Assembly (NCBI GenBank): GCA_000416005.1
Contig: KE356563.1
Location: forward strand, 18,818 to 26,012
Source: Haloquadratum sp. J07HQX50
Lineage (GTDB): Archaea; Halobacteriota; Halobacteria; Halobacteriales; Haloferacaceae
Length of the DNA: 7,195 nt
Direction: 5' to 3'
The translations under genes were made by a program, and so were the position numbers. The notes under the pieces were generated by a model that was not told where the DNA came from, did no database searches, and saw nothing but the letters and a program-made list of their open reading frames with translations. Below, piece after piece: positions 5,906-7,195 of the stretch (within the stretch, counting starts at the first letter, position 1; each line of letters opens with the position of its first letter).

Positions 5906-7091
5906 CTACCCCGAGTTTGCCTCCATTTTCGAAATGCGATCACTAAACATCTCAAAGTTAGAATTAACGTAGCTGAAATCAGGCCAGGCAATCTTCGCTG
6001 CTTCCTCACTATTCGTTGGGAGGTCCTCTGTAAGCTTATCAGTGGCGTACTCCATGTTCTTGTTCGTGAATAGGGTTGGACTGTTCTTTGACCACTGCGT
6101 TTGCGTGTCAGCGTCCATAATAAAATTGAGGAAGTCTTCAGCCATTCGCCGTTTATCAGTTCCGCGGACTGGGCACCAGTGGTTAACGAATCCACTGTTT
6201 CGGGACGGTGCTGTATGACTCAATTCATCATAGTCACCAATATCGAATGCAGTCTGCTCATAATACCACTGAGCATAATCAATAATACCGTTATTGAACA
6301 TCTGCCAGATATCTTCACCGGACGTGGCCCACCCTTGAACTCCCCCACTCTTCGCTCATGTAATTGAACACATCCATCCTCATTTCAGTGTCATACACCT
6401 CTTCGGCTAACTCCATATCGTCCATCGCAACAGCAGCATCATGCTGTGGGAACCACCAAAATCCCTTATCGATGCCGATACCATTACTTTTCTGGACTTT
6501 CATTGATGCGAGATCTGACCACTGAGATGGCTCAAAGTCGAGAGTATTTCGATAGATGAGGGTCGTCGGGGCACCGTCTGCCGGCACACCGTACTCAGTG
6601 GTACGGAAATCGGTATAATAGTCGATAGCTTCAGTCAGATTTGGAATGTTCTCTTTCCGCAAGGGGAGGAACAGGTCGTCGTTGCGGCCAAGAAGGTAAA
6701 AATACCCTTCCGTGATTGTGACATCAAAAGGTGGCTCATCTTCGGGTGCAGAGCGTATCTGAGCAAGAATTTCATTCCACCCACGATTAACCTGCAATCG
6801 TCCACCAGTTTTCTCTTCATACATCGGCTTGATTGTCTGTTCAAACCGATCTGCATAGTTTCCACTCCACACCATCACCCGAAGTGTTTCACCGCTAAAA
6901 TCAGGCCCGCTATCTGCCTCTCCAGCGGTGGCACCACCCTCGCTACTACCACCACCTTCGTTACTAGCTAACGAAGTACATCCTGCCAGAATTCCTGTTG
7001 CACCCACCCCAGCAGCAGTAAGAAACTGACGGCGGCCACGAACGCTACTATCAGTTGAGTTACTATTGAAATGATTATGCTTAGCACACAT
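5906..7091 (-). pseudogene. PotD-like solute-binding lipoprotein gene split by a one-base frameshift
   Basis: This would be the cell-surface receptor that hands solute to the importer. The N-terminal part, from ATG 7091, has a Tat signal (GRRQFLTAAG, residues 19-28) and a lipobox ending in Cys38 (LAGC), then a Gly/Ser/Glu-rich linker and the first lobe (LRVMVWSGNYADRF, then VTITEGYFYLLG). This frame stops at 6315. The C-terminal lobe continues in the next frame (WATSGEDIWQMFNNG, then NHWCPVRGTDKRRMAEDF) to 5906. Removing one G from the GGGGG run at 6342-6346 joins both into one 394-residue protein reading EEWGVQGWATSGEDIW. ATG 7091 is preferred over the in-frame GTG at 7106, which lies upstream of the predicted transcription start. 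The gene may be truly broken, or the extra base may be a sequencing or assembly error. An intact importer operon downstream favours error or a very recent mutation. Confidence 0.9.
6342..6346 (-). other. Frameshift site: G5 homopolymer in the solute-binding protein gene
   Basis: The minus strand reads GAG TGG GGG AGT TCA, then runs to a TGA at 6317-6315. With four Gs it would read GAG TGG GGA GTT CAA GGG TGG (EEWGVQGW) and continue without a stop through the C-terminal lobe. The gene span minus one base is an exact multiple of three, so a single extra base accounts for the whole disruption. Confidence 0.85.
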
Positions 7092-7116
7092 GCTATGCCA
7101 GAACACGCCACTGTAG

Positions 7117-7128
7117 TAATAAAAATTT
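7117..7128 (-). promoter_or_regulatory. Putative TATA box of the importer operon
   Basis: On the minus strand this reads AAATTTTTATTA. Its centre is about 30 bases before the ATG at 7091, which would put the transcription start around 7095 and give a leader of only a few bases. The in-frame GTG at 7106 would then be upstream of the RNA start. Based on composition and distance only. Confidence 0.45.
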
Positions 7129-7195
7129 ACCTACCAATATACTGCTCTCACTCCAGAACTGAAATAATAACTCGATTGATAAGCGCTGAAGAAAT

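Noticed and set aside
5906..6301. Separate small gene starting at the ATG at 6301 with a GGTGA sequence upstream
   Set aside because: The protein sequence continues upstream of this ATG in the same frame (SGEDIWQ) and joins the first lobe of the binding protein after a one-base correction. The GGTGA encodes the Gly-Glu of that segment, so this is the second half of the broken gene.
6315..6360. Programmed +1 ribosomal frameshift
   Set aside because: No known stimulatory structure or slow codon is evident, and binding proteins of this family are not known to use recoding. A homopolymer indel is simpler.
7092..7106. Upstream GTG start at 7106 for the binding protein
   Set aside because: It would add five residues before Met and lies upstream of the transcription start predicted from the TATA-like box. 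The ATG at 7091 already gives a normal Tat signal.
1..7195. CRISPR arrays, tRNA/rRNA genes, insertion sequences or defence genes
   Set aside because: No spaced direct repeats, transposase motifs, structured RNA genes or defence domains were found by eye on either strand.

Overview
The window looks like part of a haloarchaeal genome. The evidence is a Tat-type lipoprotein signal on the solute-binding protein (GRRQFL followed by LAGC), a Gly/Ser/Glu-rich linker after the lipid-anchored cysteine, many Asp/Glu residues in the soluble proteins, and A/T-rich boxes about 25 bases before start codons as in leaderless archaeal transcripts. Base composition is close to balanced, well below that of most haloarchaea. 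A Haloquadratum-like, low-GC relative would fit, but this is inference.

Layout: positions 1-1470 (minus strand) hold an NAD(P)-dependent aldehyde dehydrogenase whose last few residues lie outside the window. A 234-base divergent intergenic region follows, with several palindromes. Positions 1705-2904 (plus strand) encode an iron-type alcohol dehydrogenase. A 70-base convergent spacer separates it from a complete ABC importer of the spermidine/putrescine (Pot) type on the minus strand. In transcription order this is the solute-binding lipoprotein (7091 to 5906), the ATPase (5833 to 4688), the first permease (4691 to 3768) and the second permease (3781 to 2975). The last three genes overlap and look translationally coupled. 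No stretch above 300 bases lacks a gene.

The parts suggest an uptake-and-oxidation module. The importer would bring in a small, probably cationic compound, the alcohol dehydrogenase would oxidise an alcohol to an aldehyde, and the aldehyde dehydrogenase would oxidise that to the acid. The pairing resembles choline to glycine betaine (GbsB/GbsA) or aminoalcohol/polyamine breakdown, but the substrate cannot be read from the sequence.

The main anomalies are a one-base frameshift that splits the solute-binding protein gene at a G5 run, substitutions at family-conserved positions in both dehydrogenases, and a strong 15-base dyad plus a perfect 12-base palindrome between the divergent dehydrogenase genes.
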